Source of the DNA: Actinomadura citrea
Lineage (GTDB): Bacteria > Actinomycetota > Actinomycetes > Streptosporangiales > Streptosporangiaceae
Direction: 5' to 3'
DNA length: 64,000 nt
NCBI RefSeq assembly: GCF_013409045.1
Contig: NZ_JACCBT010000001.1
Location: 1,674,001 to 1,738,000, forward strand
The notes below the pieces were generated by a model. That model ran no database searches. It was not told the DNA's origin and saw only the letters and a program-made list of their open reading frames with translations. A program made the position numbers and the translations under genes. Positions 8,891 to 16,588 of this stretch are shown piece after piece. How positions within the stretch are numbered: the stretch's first letter is position 1; every line of letters begins with the position of its first letter.

Positions 8891-9985
8891 GTGCGCAAAG
8901 TACTGGTCTGTGGGGCGGCGTTCGCCGCGACGTGTGTCTCCGCCGTGACCGTTCCCGTGGGAGCCCACGCGAACGAGCCGACGCCGACGCCGACGGTGTC
9001 CGTCCCGTCCGAGCCGTCCGAGCCGCCGGCGGGGACCCCGTCCGGCGGGCCGGAGACCGGGGCCCCCGGTACCGGCTCGCCGTCGGCGCCGTCCGCGACG
9101 CCGACTGAGGGCGGCCCGGCCGGCACGGACGGGGAGCCGGACGGCACGGTCACCGCGCAGGCGGTCATGGTGACGCCGCAGCTGCCGCGGTTCCGCACCT
9201 ACGCCTACGGCAAGCTGCCCGCCCAGAAGATCGACGCCTACTGGCGCAAGCCGGGCCCCCGCGCCACGCCGCGGCCGGCCGTGCTGCTCCTGCACGGCGG
9301 CTACTGGCTGGAGGGCGACAAGGGCGGCGGCTGGAAGTACTTCGCGCGCCGGCTGACCGAGCAGGGCTTCGTGGTCCTGTCGGCCAACTACCGGCTCGCG
9401 CCCAAGGCGCAGTGGCCCGCCCAGCGCGACGACGCCATGGCGGCCCTCGACTTCATCAAGAAGCACGCCCAGGTGTGGAACGTCGACCCGAACCGCATCG
9501 CGGTCATGGGCTCGTCGGCCGGCGGGCACCTCGCGACGCAGCTCGGCACGTTCGGGACGGGCACCCGCCAGGTCCGCGGGGTGGTCGCGCTGTCGCCGCC
9601 GAACAACCCCTTCCTGGCCTTCCAGGACGGCGCGAAGCCGGACGCCTCGTTCACCGAGCGCAAGCTGCGGCAGGCCGTGGTCGGTCTCGTCCACTGCGTG
9701 CCCGGTGCGGCCGCCGCCCCGGACTGCTGGACGAAGCTGGACGACGCCAGCACCGTCACGCACGTCTCCGCGGACGACGCCCCGATGCTGCTGATGCACG
9801 CCACCGGCGACTTCGTCCCGGTCACCCAGAGCACCGGGCTGGCCGGCGCGCTGCGGGCCGCCGGGGTCCAGGCGACCGTCAAGACCGTCGAGGGCGACAT
9901 GCACGCTTCGGACATGCTGAGCGACGAAAGCGTCTACCCGACGATCCTGGCCTGGCTCAAGAAGCGGCTGAACCCCGGCCAGTAG
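8891..9985 (+). CDS. Secreted alpha/beta hydrolase (esterase/lipase)
   Basis: About 364 residues. A Sec signal peptide (MRKVLVCGAAF to the VGAHA region, cleavage near residue 27) is followed by a 60-residue Pro/Thr/Ser/Gly linker, then an alpha/beta hydrolase domain. The oxyanion motif LLLHGGYW, the nucleophile Ser209 in GSSAG, Asp307 in HATGDFVP and His338 in GDMHASD complete the catalytic triad; this arrangement belongs to the BD-FAE/esterase-type carboxylesterases. The substrate is probably an ester in the envelope or outside the cell. I prefer this GTG, with AAAGGG upstream, over a GTG 18 bases earlier. M. tuberculosis has lipU near the same place, so orthology is possible. Convergent, seven bases apart, with the next gene. 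Confidence 0.82.
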   Translation: MRKVLVCGAAFAATCVSAVTVPVGAHANEPTPTPTVSVPSEPSEPPAGTPSGGPETGAPGTGSPSAPSATPTEGGPAGTDGEPDGTVTAQAVMVTPQLPRFRTYAYGKLPAQKIDAYWRKPGPRATPRPAVLLLHGGYWLEGDKGGGWKYFARRLTEQGFVVLSANYRLAPKAQWPAQRDDAMAALDFIKKHAQVWNVDPNRIAVMGSSAGGHLATQLGTFGTGTRQVRGVVALSPPNNPFLAFQDGAKPDASFTERKLRQAVVGLVHCVPGAAAAPDCWTKLDDASTVTHVSADDAPMLLMHATGDFVPVTQSTGLAGALRAAGVQATVKTVEGDMHASDMLSDESVYPTILAWLKKRLNPGQ

Positions 9986-9992
9986 GGCCGGC

Positions 9993-10568
9993 TCAGCCGT
10001 TCCAGACCATCAGGACGAGGATCACCAGCCAGATCAGCGCGACGACGCCGGACATGGCGGCCAGCCGCCCCCGCTCCACCTGGGCGATCTCACCGGTGGC
10101 GGCCGCCGGCTCCGCGGTGGCTCCGGCGGCGGGGGCCCCGGCCTCCGCCGCGCCGCCTTCGGCCTCGACGCCGCCCTCCTTGGCCTCCCCGGCCTTCTCG
10201 GTCGCGGCGGGACGGGCCGCGACGGGCGCGGGCACCGCCTCGGCCGCCGCGACCTCCAGCAGGTGCACCGCCTTGCGCTGGTCGCGCTCGACGATCAGCA
10301 GCAGCACCAGCGCGACGACGAACAGCGTCATCGACACCGTCAGCCACACCTCGGCGAGATCGCCCTTCGCCAGCCCGAGCCCGATCAGGAAGATCCCCAG
10401 CGTCCCGATCCCGTAGATCTGGGTGGTCCGGTGGAGGTAACGCACCACGACCACGTTGCGCTTGCGGATGTAGCGGGGCGTGGACATCGTGGCGGCGGTC
10501 AGCGGCCCCAGAGTGAAGATCGCGAACCCGATGTGGAGGAAGAGCAGGATGCGGTCCGAAGTCGACAT
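9993..10568 (-). CDS. DUF2269-like integral membrane protein
   Basis: A 191-residue protein with a hydrophobic N-terminal helix (LLFLHIGFAIFTLGPLTA), two further helices (about 50-65 and 75-92), a low-complexity Ala/Glu/Gly/Pro segment (about 105-160), and a final helix at the extreme C-terminus. The start LLFLHIGFAIFTLGP with a following TPRYIRKRN loop recalls the DUF2269-type membrane proteins of actinomycetes. Function unknown. The long acidic and alanine-rich insertion between helices 3 and 4 is the odd feature and is probably cytosolic and disordered. ATG start; transcribed alone, downstream of and in the same direction as the VWA gene. Confidence 0.55.
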   Translation of the reverse strand: MSTSDRILLFLHIGFAIFTLGPLTAATMSTPRYIRKRNVVVVRYLHRTTQIYGIGTLGIFLIGLGLAKGDLAEVWLTVSMTLFVVALVLLLIVERDQRKAVHLLEVAAAEAVPAPVAARPAATEKAGEAKEGGVEAEGGAAEAGAPAAGATAEPAAATGEIAQVERGRLAAMSGVVALIWLVILVLMVWNG

Positions 10569-10723
10569 GGGCCGACCTTAGTTCATTGCTTTTCTCTCCA
10601 CCTTCGGGCCTGGCGGCCCTCCAACGTCGACAAAAGCGGCGATCGCCGGCATCGCTTCGCTCGCGTCTCCGCCCCCGGGCCTGCCTTCGGACGCGATCGC
10701 GACCATCGAGGTCGTCGCGTGGT

Positions 10724-12799
10724 TCAGCGCCTGATTCTCAGGTAGTCGCTGATGACGTACTCGCCGAGCCGGTCGGCGTCGGGCGCGAAGACCCGGCCGC
10801 CGTTGCGCTGCGCGACCTCCTCCACGAACGACACGAGCCGCCGGTCCTCGGCGAGCATGAAGAAGTTCATGCAGGCGCCGCGCCGGGTCATCTTGTCGAC
10901 CTCGGCGAGGGTGAGCACGAGCGTGTCGGTGGACGGCGGGTAGTCGAACAGCGAGCGGCCGTCCGGCCGCAGGTGCGCGGTGGGCTCGCCGTCGGTGACG
11001 ACGAGGACGATCGGCTCGAAGTCGGGGTGCCGGTCCAGGTGCCGTCCGGCGATCATCAGGGCGTGGTGCAGGTTGGTGCCCTGCACCATGTCCCAGTCGA
11101 GGCCCGCCATCTCCGTGGGGTGCAGCACCCGCGCGTAGTTGGAGAACCCGATGATCTGGATGGCGTCCTGCGGGAACTTGCTGGTCACGAGCGTGTGCAG
11201 GGCCAGCGTGGTCTGCTTGGCGGCCGCCCACGTCCCGCGCAGCACCATCGAGTAGGACAGGTCGACGAGCAGGCAGACGGCGGCGCCGGTGCGGCGCTCG
11301 GTCTCGTGCACCTCGAAGTCGTCCACGCTCAGCCGCACGCCGTCCGGGCGCCGCGCGCCGTTTCCGCCGACCGCCACGGCGTCGGAGGTGCCCACGGGTT
11401 CGGCGAGCCTCGCATCCGCGGGCGGGGGGACGAGGCCGGTGCCGCGTTCCCCGGTCCCGTTCGAGGTCGTCCCGCGCTCCATGGCGCTGCGCCGGATCGC
11501 GTTGCTCACCGTCCGGACCACGTCGAGGGGCTGCTCGTCGCCGAACCGCCACTCGCGGCTGGAGCCGGTCAGCTCGCCCGCCTGGCCCGCGTCCCGCTGG
11601 TCGTGGTCGCCGCGCCGGCCGGACGCCAGCTGGGAGAACACCCGGCGCAGCGCGGTCTCGCCGAGCCGCCGCACCGCCTTCGGCGTCAGCTCCAGCTTCC
11701 CGCGCTTGCGCTGAAGGTAGCCCTGCCGCTCCAGTTCGGCCTCGATGCGGCGCAGCTCGGCGAGGTCGTCGACGGCCTGCCGGCCGAGGGCCCGCCGGAC
11801 GGCGTCCTCGTCGATGTCGTCGAGCCGTGCGCCTGGGTAGTCCTGCCCGAGCGCCGCCTCCAGCTCGCTGAGGTCGGCCAGCTCCGCCAGCGCGGTCGTG
11901 GCGTCGCCCACGCCGAGCGGGTCGTCGCCGGTCATCTGCTCGGGCTGCCCCCAGCCGAGGTCGGGGCGGCGGGTCCGCAGCGCGTCGCCGAGCCGGGTCA
12001 TCTCCATGGCGAGGCCCGCGTCCTGCATGGCCTGCTCCATGAGGCCGGCCAGCTCGGCGCGCTGCTCGGGGCTGAGCGAGGCGAGCAGCCGGTCCATCGC
12101 GGCGGCGCGGCGGGCCAGCGCGTCGACCAGCTCTTCGAGGTTCTGCGGATCGTCGGGGAACATGTCCCCGTACTCGCCCATGAACCGGTCGAAGTCATCC
12201 TGGGTGTGCTCGCCGCGCGCGTCCCGCTCCAGCATCGCGTTGAGGTCGGCCATCATGTCCTTGACCCGCTGCATGGCGGCCGGATCCTGGTTCTCCAGGG
12301 CCTGCTTCATGCCCTGGAACTGCGCGTCGAGGACCTCGCGGCGCAGCAGGTCCTTCAGCTGCTCGAAGGTGCGGCGGGCGGCGGCGGAGCGCCAGTCGTA
12401 GTCCGACAGCCGCCGGATCGCCTGCGAGGTGTCGGACGGCAGCATGTCCAGCTCCGCCTCGCGCAGCCGCGCGTCGTCGCCCGGGTCGGGGAACAGCTCG
12501 GCCCGCTCCTGCCCGATCGCGGTGTCCAGCAGCGCGCGGGCCTGCTCCAGCGTGCCGTCGAGGCGGCCCCGGTCGCGCAGCGCACGGCGCCGCTCCCTGA
12601 CCTGGCGCAGCATGTCGTCGAGCCCCCGGCGCGGCTGGGCGCCCGGCAGGCCGCGCCGCAGCAGCTCGCGGAGCGCGTCGTCGGGGCGGGTGCCGTCCAG
12701 CACCGAGTCGCCCACGGCGTCCAGCGCGTCGCGGACGTCGTAGGGAGGCGCGAGCGGGTCGGGCCCGTCCTCGTAGGCGCCGTAGCGGTATCGGCTCAT
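10724..12799 (-). CDS. VWA domain protein, Mg-chelatase D-like partner of the AAA ATPase
   Basis: A 691-residue cytosolic protein. The first 450 residues are charged and helical with no domain I can name. The C-terminal von Willebrand A domain (about 505-690) has a complete metal-ion site: DLSYS at 513-517, Thr575 in GTNLHHAL and Asp603 in VVTDGEPT. VWA proteins of this type are partners of MoxR/ChlI-type AAA ATPases and act as adaptors or substrate-binding modules. It starts 37 bases after the stop of the AAA gene upstream, so the two are very probably one operon. The target of the pair is unknown; metal-centre insertion or protein remodelling are the usual proposals. Confidence 0.82.
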   Translation of the reverse strand: MSRYRYGAYEDGPDPLAPPYDVRDALDAVGDSVLDGTRPDDALRELLRRGLPGAQPRRGLDDMLRQVRERRRALRDRGRLDGTLEQARALLDTAIGQERAELFPDPGDDARLREAELDMLPSDTSQAIRRLSDYDWRSAAARRTFEQLKDLLRREVLDAQFQGMKQALENQDPAAMQRVKDMMADLNAMLERDARGEHTQDDFDRFMGEYGDMFPDDPQNLEELVDALARRAAAMDRLLASLSPEQRAELAGLMEQAMQDAGLAMEMTRLGDALRTRRPDLGWGQPEQMTGDDPLGVGDATTALAELADLSELEAALGQDYPGARLDDIDEDAVRRALGRQAVDDLAELRRIEAELERQGYLQRKRGKLELTPKAVRRLGETALRRVFSQLASGRRGDHDQRDAGQAGELTGSSREWRFGDEQPLDVVRTVSNAIRRSAMERGTTSNGTGERGTGLVPPPADARLAEPVGTSDAVAVGGNGARRPDGVRLSVDDFEVHETERRTGAAVCLLVDLSYSMVLRGTWAAAKQTTLALHTLVTSKFPQDAIQIIGFSNYARVLHPTEMAGLDWDMVQGTNLHHALMIAGRHLDRHPDFEPIVLVVTDGEPTAHLRPDGRSLFDYPPSTDTLVLTLAEVDKMTRRGACMNFFMLAEDRRLVSFVEEVAQRNGGRVFAPDADRLGEYVISDYLRIRR

Positions 12800-12836
12800 C
12801 GAATCCCCTTGCGCGTGGAGACCTCGGGGCGGGGTG

Positions 12837-14288
12837 TCACGTCCGGTACGTCGCCGTCCCGTCGGACCGCCCCTCGGCGACGTCCTTGGAGAGCCGCCGG
12901 GTGAGGAACAGCCCCTCCAGGGCGAACTCGATCGCCGCCGCGGCCTGCCCCGGGGACTCCCCGCTCATGCCGAGCCTTTCCATGATCTTGGCGAGGCCGG
13001 GCACCTGGCCGGTGCGCCGCAGCAGCTCGCGCGCCGGCACCAGCTCGCCCGACTCCACGCTCTCCCCGGAGTCGAACTTGTCGAGCAGGCCGGTGAGGTC
13101 GGCGGCGCCCAGCGTCCGGCGGTAGGTCTCGGCGACCGCGCGGCGCAGCAGGTGCTCCAGCACCTCCTGCTCGCGGCCCTCCTCGCTGACCTCGAACTCC
13201 ACCTTGCCCATCAGCGACGGCACCACGGCCGGCAGGTCGCAGACCCGCGCGACGGCGTGCTCCTCCCCGGTGAGCGCCGCGCGGCGCACAGCGCCCGCCG
13301 CGACGGTCTCGGCCCCCGCGAGCGCGAACCGCGCCGACACACCCGACCGCGCGTCCACCGCCGTCGAGTCGCGGACGAGCCGGGTGAACCGCCCGATCAC
13401 CTCGACCATGTGGTCGGGCACCTCGGCGGGCAGGCCCGCGAGGTCGGCGAAGTCGGCCTCCTGGCGGATCAGCGCGAGCTCGGCGTCCAGTTCGAGGGGG
13501 TAGTGGGTGCGGATCTCGGCGCCGAAGCGGTCCTTCAGCGGCGTGATGATCCGGCCCCGGTTGGTGTAGTCCTCGGGGTTGGCGGACGCGACGAGCAGCA
13601 CGTCCAGCGGCAGCCGCAGCGCGTAGCCGCGGACCTGGACGTCGCGCTCCTCCAGCACGTTCAGCAGCGCCACCTGGATCCGCTCGGCGAGGTCGGGCAG
13701 CTCGTTGATGGAGAAGATCCCGCGGTTGGTGCGCGGGACGAGCCCGAAGTGCACGGTCTCCGGGTCGCCGAGCGTGCGGCCCTCCGCCACCTTGATCGGG
13801 TCGACGTCGCCGATCAGGTCGCCGACGCTGGTGTCGGGCGTGGCGAGCTTCTCCCCGTAGCGGTCGTCGCGATGCTTCCACTCGACCGGAAGCGCGTCGC
13901 CCAGCTCCCCCGCGAGCCGGCGGCAGCGCACGCAGACCGGCGCGTACGGGTGGTCGTTGATCTCGCAGCCCGCCACCACGGGGGTCCACTCGTCCAGCAG
14001 TCCGACCAGGGTGCGGATCAGCCGCGTCTTGCCCTGCCCGCGCTCGCCCAGCAGCACCAGGTCGTGCCCGGCCAGCAGGGCTCGCTCCAGATGGGGCAGG
14101 ACGGTCTCGTCGAACCCGAGGATGCCGGGGAAGCGCGGCTCGCCGGATCTCAGCCGGCCGAGCAGGTTGCGCCGGATCTCGGCCTTGACGGGAAGCCGCA
14201 CGTGACCGGTGGCGCGCAGCGCGCCCAGCGTCGATTCACGGGGTGCGGATTCGCCGGAGGAGGACTCGCGTGGTGTGGATGAACGCAC
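12837..14288 (-). CDS. ChlI-like AAA+ ATPase
   Basis: About 483 residues from a GTG start; the open frame extends far upstream only as a shadow of the FIST and ROK genes. The N-terminus reads LGALRATGHVRLPVKAEIRRN, typical of the actinobacterial magnesium-chelatase-subunit-I-like proteins. Walker A is GERGQGKT (81-88), the ISINELPDL-type segment FSINELPDL serves as Walker B and pore loop, and ASANPEDYTNRG is sensor 1. A CVRC pair sits in an insertion after Walker A and might bind metal. No signal peptide. With the VWA protein downstream it forms a two-gene AAA-VWA unit; it is divergent from the FIST gene. No chlorophyll or cobalamin genes are near. Confidence 0.85.
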   Translation of the reverse strand: MRSSTPRESSSGESAPRESTLGALRATGHVRLPVKAEIRRNLLGRLRSGEPRFPGILGFDETVLPHLERALLAGHDLVLLGERGQGKTRLIRTLVGLLDEWTPVVAGCEINDHPYAPVCVRCRRLAGELGDALPVEWKHRDDRYGEKLATPDTSVGDLIGDVDPIKVAEGRTLGDPETVHFGLVPRTNRGIFSINELPDLAERIQVALLNVLEERDVQVRGYALRLPLDVLLVASANPEDYTNRGRIITPLKDRFGAEIRTHYPLELDAELALIRQEADFADLAGLPAEVPDHMVEVIGRFTRLVRDSTAVDARSGVSARFALAGAETVAAGAVRRAALTGEEHAVARVCDLPAVVPSLMGKVEFEVSEEGREQEVLEHLLRRAVAETYRRTLGAADLTGLLDKFDSGESVESGELVPARELLRRTGQVPGLAKIMERLGMSGESPGQAAAAIEFALEGLFLTRRLSKDVAEGRSDGTATYRT

Positions 14289-14442
14289 GCGACCGACACT
14301 ACGTCCCGGCCCGGGGAATCGCACCCCCGCCGGGGATTCGCCCGCCCTGTCCCGTCTCGCCGGCGTTTGGGTGGAACGGTCGCGGAGGGGGAGACTGGTG
14401 GTGTGAAGCGACCCGGCGAACGGAGTGAGGGAGGCGGCGCCG

Positions 14443-15624
14443 ATGGCGCGATTCGGTGATGGCCTGGCCCTCGGACCCGATCTGTCCAGCGCCGCCACGA
14501 CGGCGGTCGAGCAGGCGCTCGCGCCGCTCAGCGCGGCGCCCGACCTGGTGTGCGTGTTCGTCACCGGCGACGACCCGGGCCAGATCGAGGAGGCCGCGCA
14601 GGCGGCGCAGCGCGCGGCCGGTCCCGCGCTGCTGCTGGGGTGCAGCGCGTCCGGTGTGATCGGGGCCGGGCGCGGCGTGGAGGAGCGGGGCGCGGTGAGC
14701 GCGTGGGCGGCGGTGCTGCCCGGCGCGCGGCTCGACGCGTTCCGGCTGGAGACGCTGAAGGGCGACGACCGGCTCATCGTGGTCGGCATGCCGGAGGCCC
14801 AGGACGACGACGCGGTCGGCGTGCTGCTGGCCGACCCGTACAGCTTCCCGGTGGACGCGTTCGTGGAGCGCTCGGACGAGGCGCTGCCCGGCCTGCCGCT
14901 GGTCGGCGGGCTGGCCGAGGGCAGCGGGGTCGGCGGCGAGACCGGGCAAGGCGAGGCGCGGCTGTTCGTCGGCGGCGAGGTGTACCGGGACGGCGCGGTC
15001 GGCGTGGTGATCGGCGGGTCCGTCGCCGCCGCCACGGTGGTCAGCCAGGGCGCCCGCCCGATCGGCCCGGACATGGTGGTGACCAGGGCCGAGGAGAACG
15101 TCCTGTACGAGCTGGCGGGGGTGCCGGCGCTGGAGAAGCTGGAACAGATCGTCCTCGGGCTGCCGGAGGAGGAGCAGGAGCTCGCCGGGCGCGGGCTGCT
15201 GATCGGCGTCGCGATGGACGAGTACGCCGACGAGCACGAGCACGGCGACTTCCTCGTCCGCGGCGTCGTGGGCGCCGACACCGACACCGGCGCCATCGCG
15301 ATCGGCGACGTGGTGGACGTGGGGCGCACCGTCCGGTTCCAGGTCCGGGACGCGGGCGCCGCCGAGGAGGACCTCGCCGCGCTGCTGGAGCGGTTCGACC
15401 TCGCGCCGGTCGAGGGCGCGCTGCTGATCTCCTGCAACGGCCGCGGGCAGGCGATGTTCCCCGACTCCGACCATGACGCCAAGGTGCTGGACCGCGCCTT
15501 CGGCCCCGCCGGGGTGGGCGGCTTCTTCGCGGCGGGGGAGATCGGCCCGGTCGCGGGACGCAACCACGTGCACGGCTTCACCGCCTCGATCCTCGCGTTC
15601 GGCCGGGCCGAGGAGGGCGTTTGA
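14443..15624 (+). CDS. FIST domain sensory protein
   Basis: About 393 residues. The ATG is preceded by GGGAGG at eight bases. The N-terminal half (about 20-200) has the FIST_N pattern with LLGCSASGVIGAG and DAFVERSDEALPGLPLVGGLAEG; the C-terminal half (about 215-390) is FIST_C, ending with LLISCNGRG, GFFAAGEIGPV and HGFTASILAF. FIST domains are proposed small-ligand sensors, often fused to signalling modules; here it stands alone and cytosolic. Its stop codon overlaps the TTG start of the following ROK kinase, so the two are translated together, suggesting that the sensed ligand and the kinase are related. Confidence 0.85.
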   Translation: MARFGDGLALGPDLSSAATTAVEQALAPLSAAPDLVCVFVTGDDPGQIEEAAQAAQRAAGPALLLGCSASGVIGAGRGVEERGAVSAWAAVLPGARLDAFRLETLKGDDRLIVVGMPEAQDDDAVGVLLADPYSFPVDAFVERSDEALPGLPLVGGLAEGSGVGGETGQGEARLFVGGEVYRDGAVGVVIGGSVAAATVVSQGARPIGPDMVVTRAEENVLYELAGVPALEKLEQIVLGLPEEEQELAGRGLLIGVAMDEYADEHEHGDFLVRGVVGADTDTGAIAIGDVVDVGRTVRFQVRDAGAAEEDLAALLERFDLAPVEGALLISCNGRGQAMFPDSDHDAKVLDRAFGPAGVGGFFAAGEIGPVAGRNHVHGFTASILAFGRAEEGV

Positions 15625-16565
15625 GCGCCGTGCTCGCGGTGGACGTCGGCGGGACGAAGCTCGCCGCCGCGCTGGTCGAACCCGACGGGCGCGTCACCGC
15701 CCACGACCGGGCCCCCACCCCCAACTCGCCGGACGTGGACGGGGAGGAGCTGTGGCGGGCGCTGGAGGCGCTGCTCGCCAAGCTCGCCGCCGGCGCCGGG
15801 GACCCGCCCCTCGCGGGCGTCGGGGTGGGCTGCGGAGGGCCGATGACCTGGCCGGCAGCCGAGGTGTCGCCGCTGAACATCCCGGCGTGGCGGGGCTTCC
15901 CGCTGCGCGATCGGCTCCGCGCCCGGTACCCGGGCCTGCCCGTCCGCATCCACAACGACGCGGTCTGCGTCGCGATCGGCGAGCACTGGCTCGGCGCGGG
16001 GCGCGGGCACGACAACGTCCTCGGCATGGTGGTGTCCACGGGCGTCGGCGGCGGGCTCATGCTCGGCGGGCGCCTGGTGAACGGCGCCAGCGGCAACGCC
16101 GGGCACATCGGGCACGTCATCGTCGAGCCCGGCGGGCCGCCCTGCGGATGCGGGGGCCGCGGCTGCCTGGAGGCGGTCGCGCGCGGCCCGGGGCTGGTCG
16201 CGTGGGCGCGGGAGCAGGGCTGGCGGTCCGGGAGCGCGGGCGCCACCGGCGTGGAGCTCACCGACGACGCCCGCCGCGGGGACCCGGTCGCGGGCGCGGC
16301 GATGCGCCGGGCGGGCCGCGCCCTCGGCATCGCGATCGCGTCCGCGACGCACCTGTGCGATCTGGAGGTCGCCGCGATCGGCGGCGGGCTCTCGCAGGCG
16401 GGACGGCTGCTGTTCGACCCGATGGAGGAGGCGTTCGGCGAGCACGCGCGGATGGAGTTCGCGCGCCGGCTGCGGATCGTCCCGGCCGAGCTCGGGCAGA
16501 CCGCGGGCCTCGTCGGCGCCGCCGCCCTGGTCTACGCCCAAGATCGTTATTGGAGTGCCGGATAG
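15621..16565 (+). CDS. ROK family sugar kinase
   Basis: A 314-residue cytosolic kinase of the ROK family, which phosphorylates hexoses or related sugars such as glucose, N-acetylmannosamine or fructose. The phosphate motif DVGGTK is at 8-13, the catalytic Asp113 follows Asn112 in IHNDAV, and the zinc site is complete: His165 in GHIGHV and CGCGGRGC (Cys175, 177, 182). No helix-turn-helix precedes the kinase domain, so it is an enzyme rather than a ROK repressor. The TTG start overlaps the FIST stop in a TTGA arrangement. Sugar specificity cannot be read from the sequence; glucokinase is the common annotation. Confidence 0.85.
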   Translation: MSAVLAVDVGGTKLAAALVEPDGRVTAHDRAPTPNSPDVDGEELWRALEALLAKLAAGAGDPPLAGVGVGCGGPMTWPAAEVSPLNIPAWRGFPLRDRLRARYPGLPVRIHNDAVCVAIGEHWLGAGRGHDNVLGMVVSTGVGGGLMLGGRLVNGASGNAGHIGHVIVEPGGPPCGCGGRGCLEAVARGPGLVAWAREQGWRSGSAGATGVELTDDARRGDPVAGAAMRRAGRALGIAIASATHLCDLEVAAIGGGLSQAGRLLFDPMEEAFGEHARMEFARRLRIVPAELGQTAGLVGAAALVYAQDRYWSAG

Positions 16566-16588
16566 GCCGGGCATGCAAGGATGAATGA

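Noticed and set aside
10569..10723. Gap between the DUF2269-like and VWA genes considered for a small gene
   Set aside because: The only open frames are continuations of shadow frames without a ribosome site; short self-complementary GCGATCGC-type stretches are all that can be seen.
10724..14288. AAA-VWA pair considered as a phage defence system
   Set aside because: No nuclease, protease or other effector gene accompanies it, and similar stand-alone pairs are common in actinomycete core regions.
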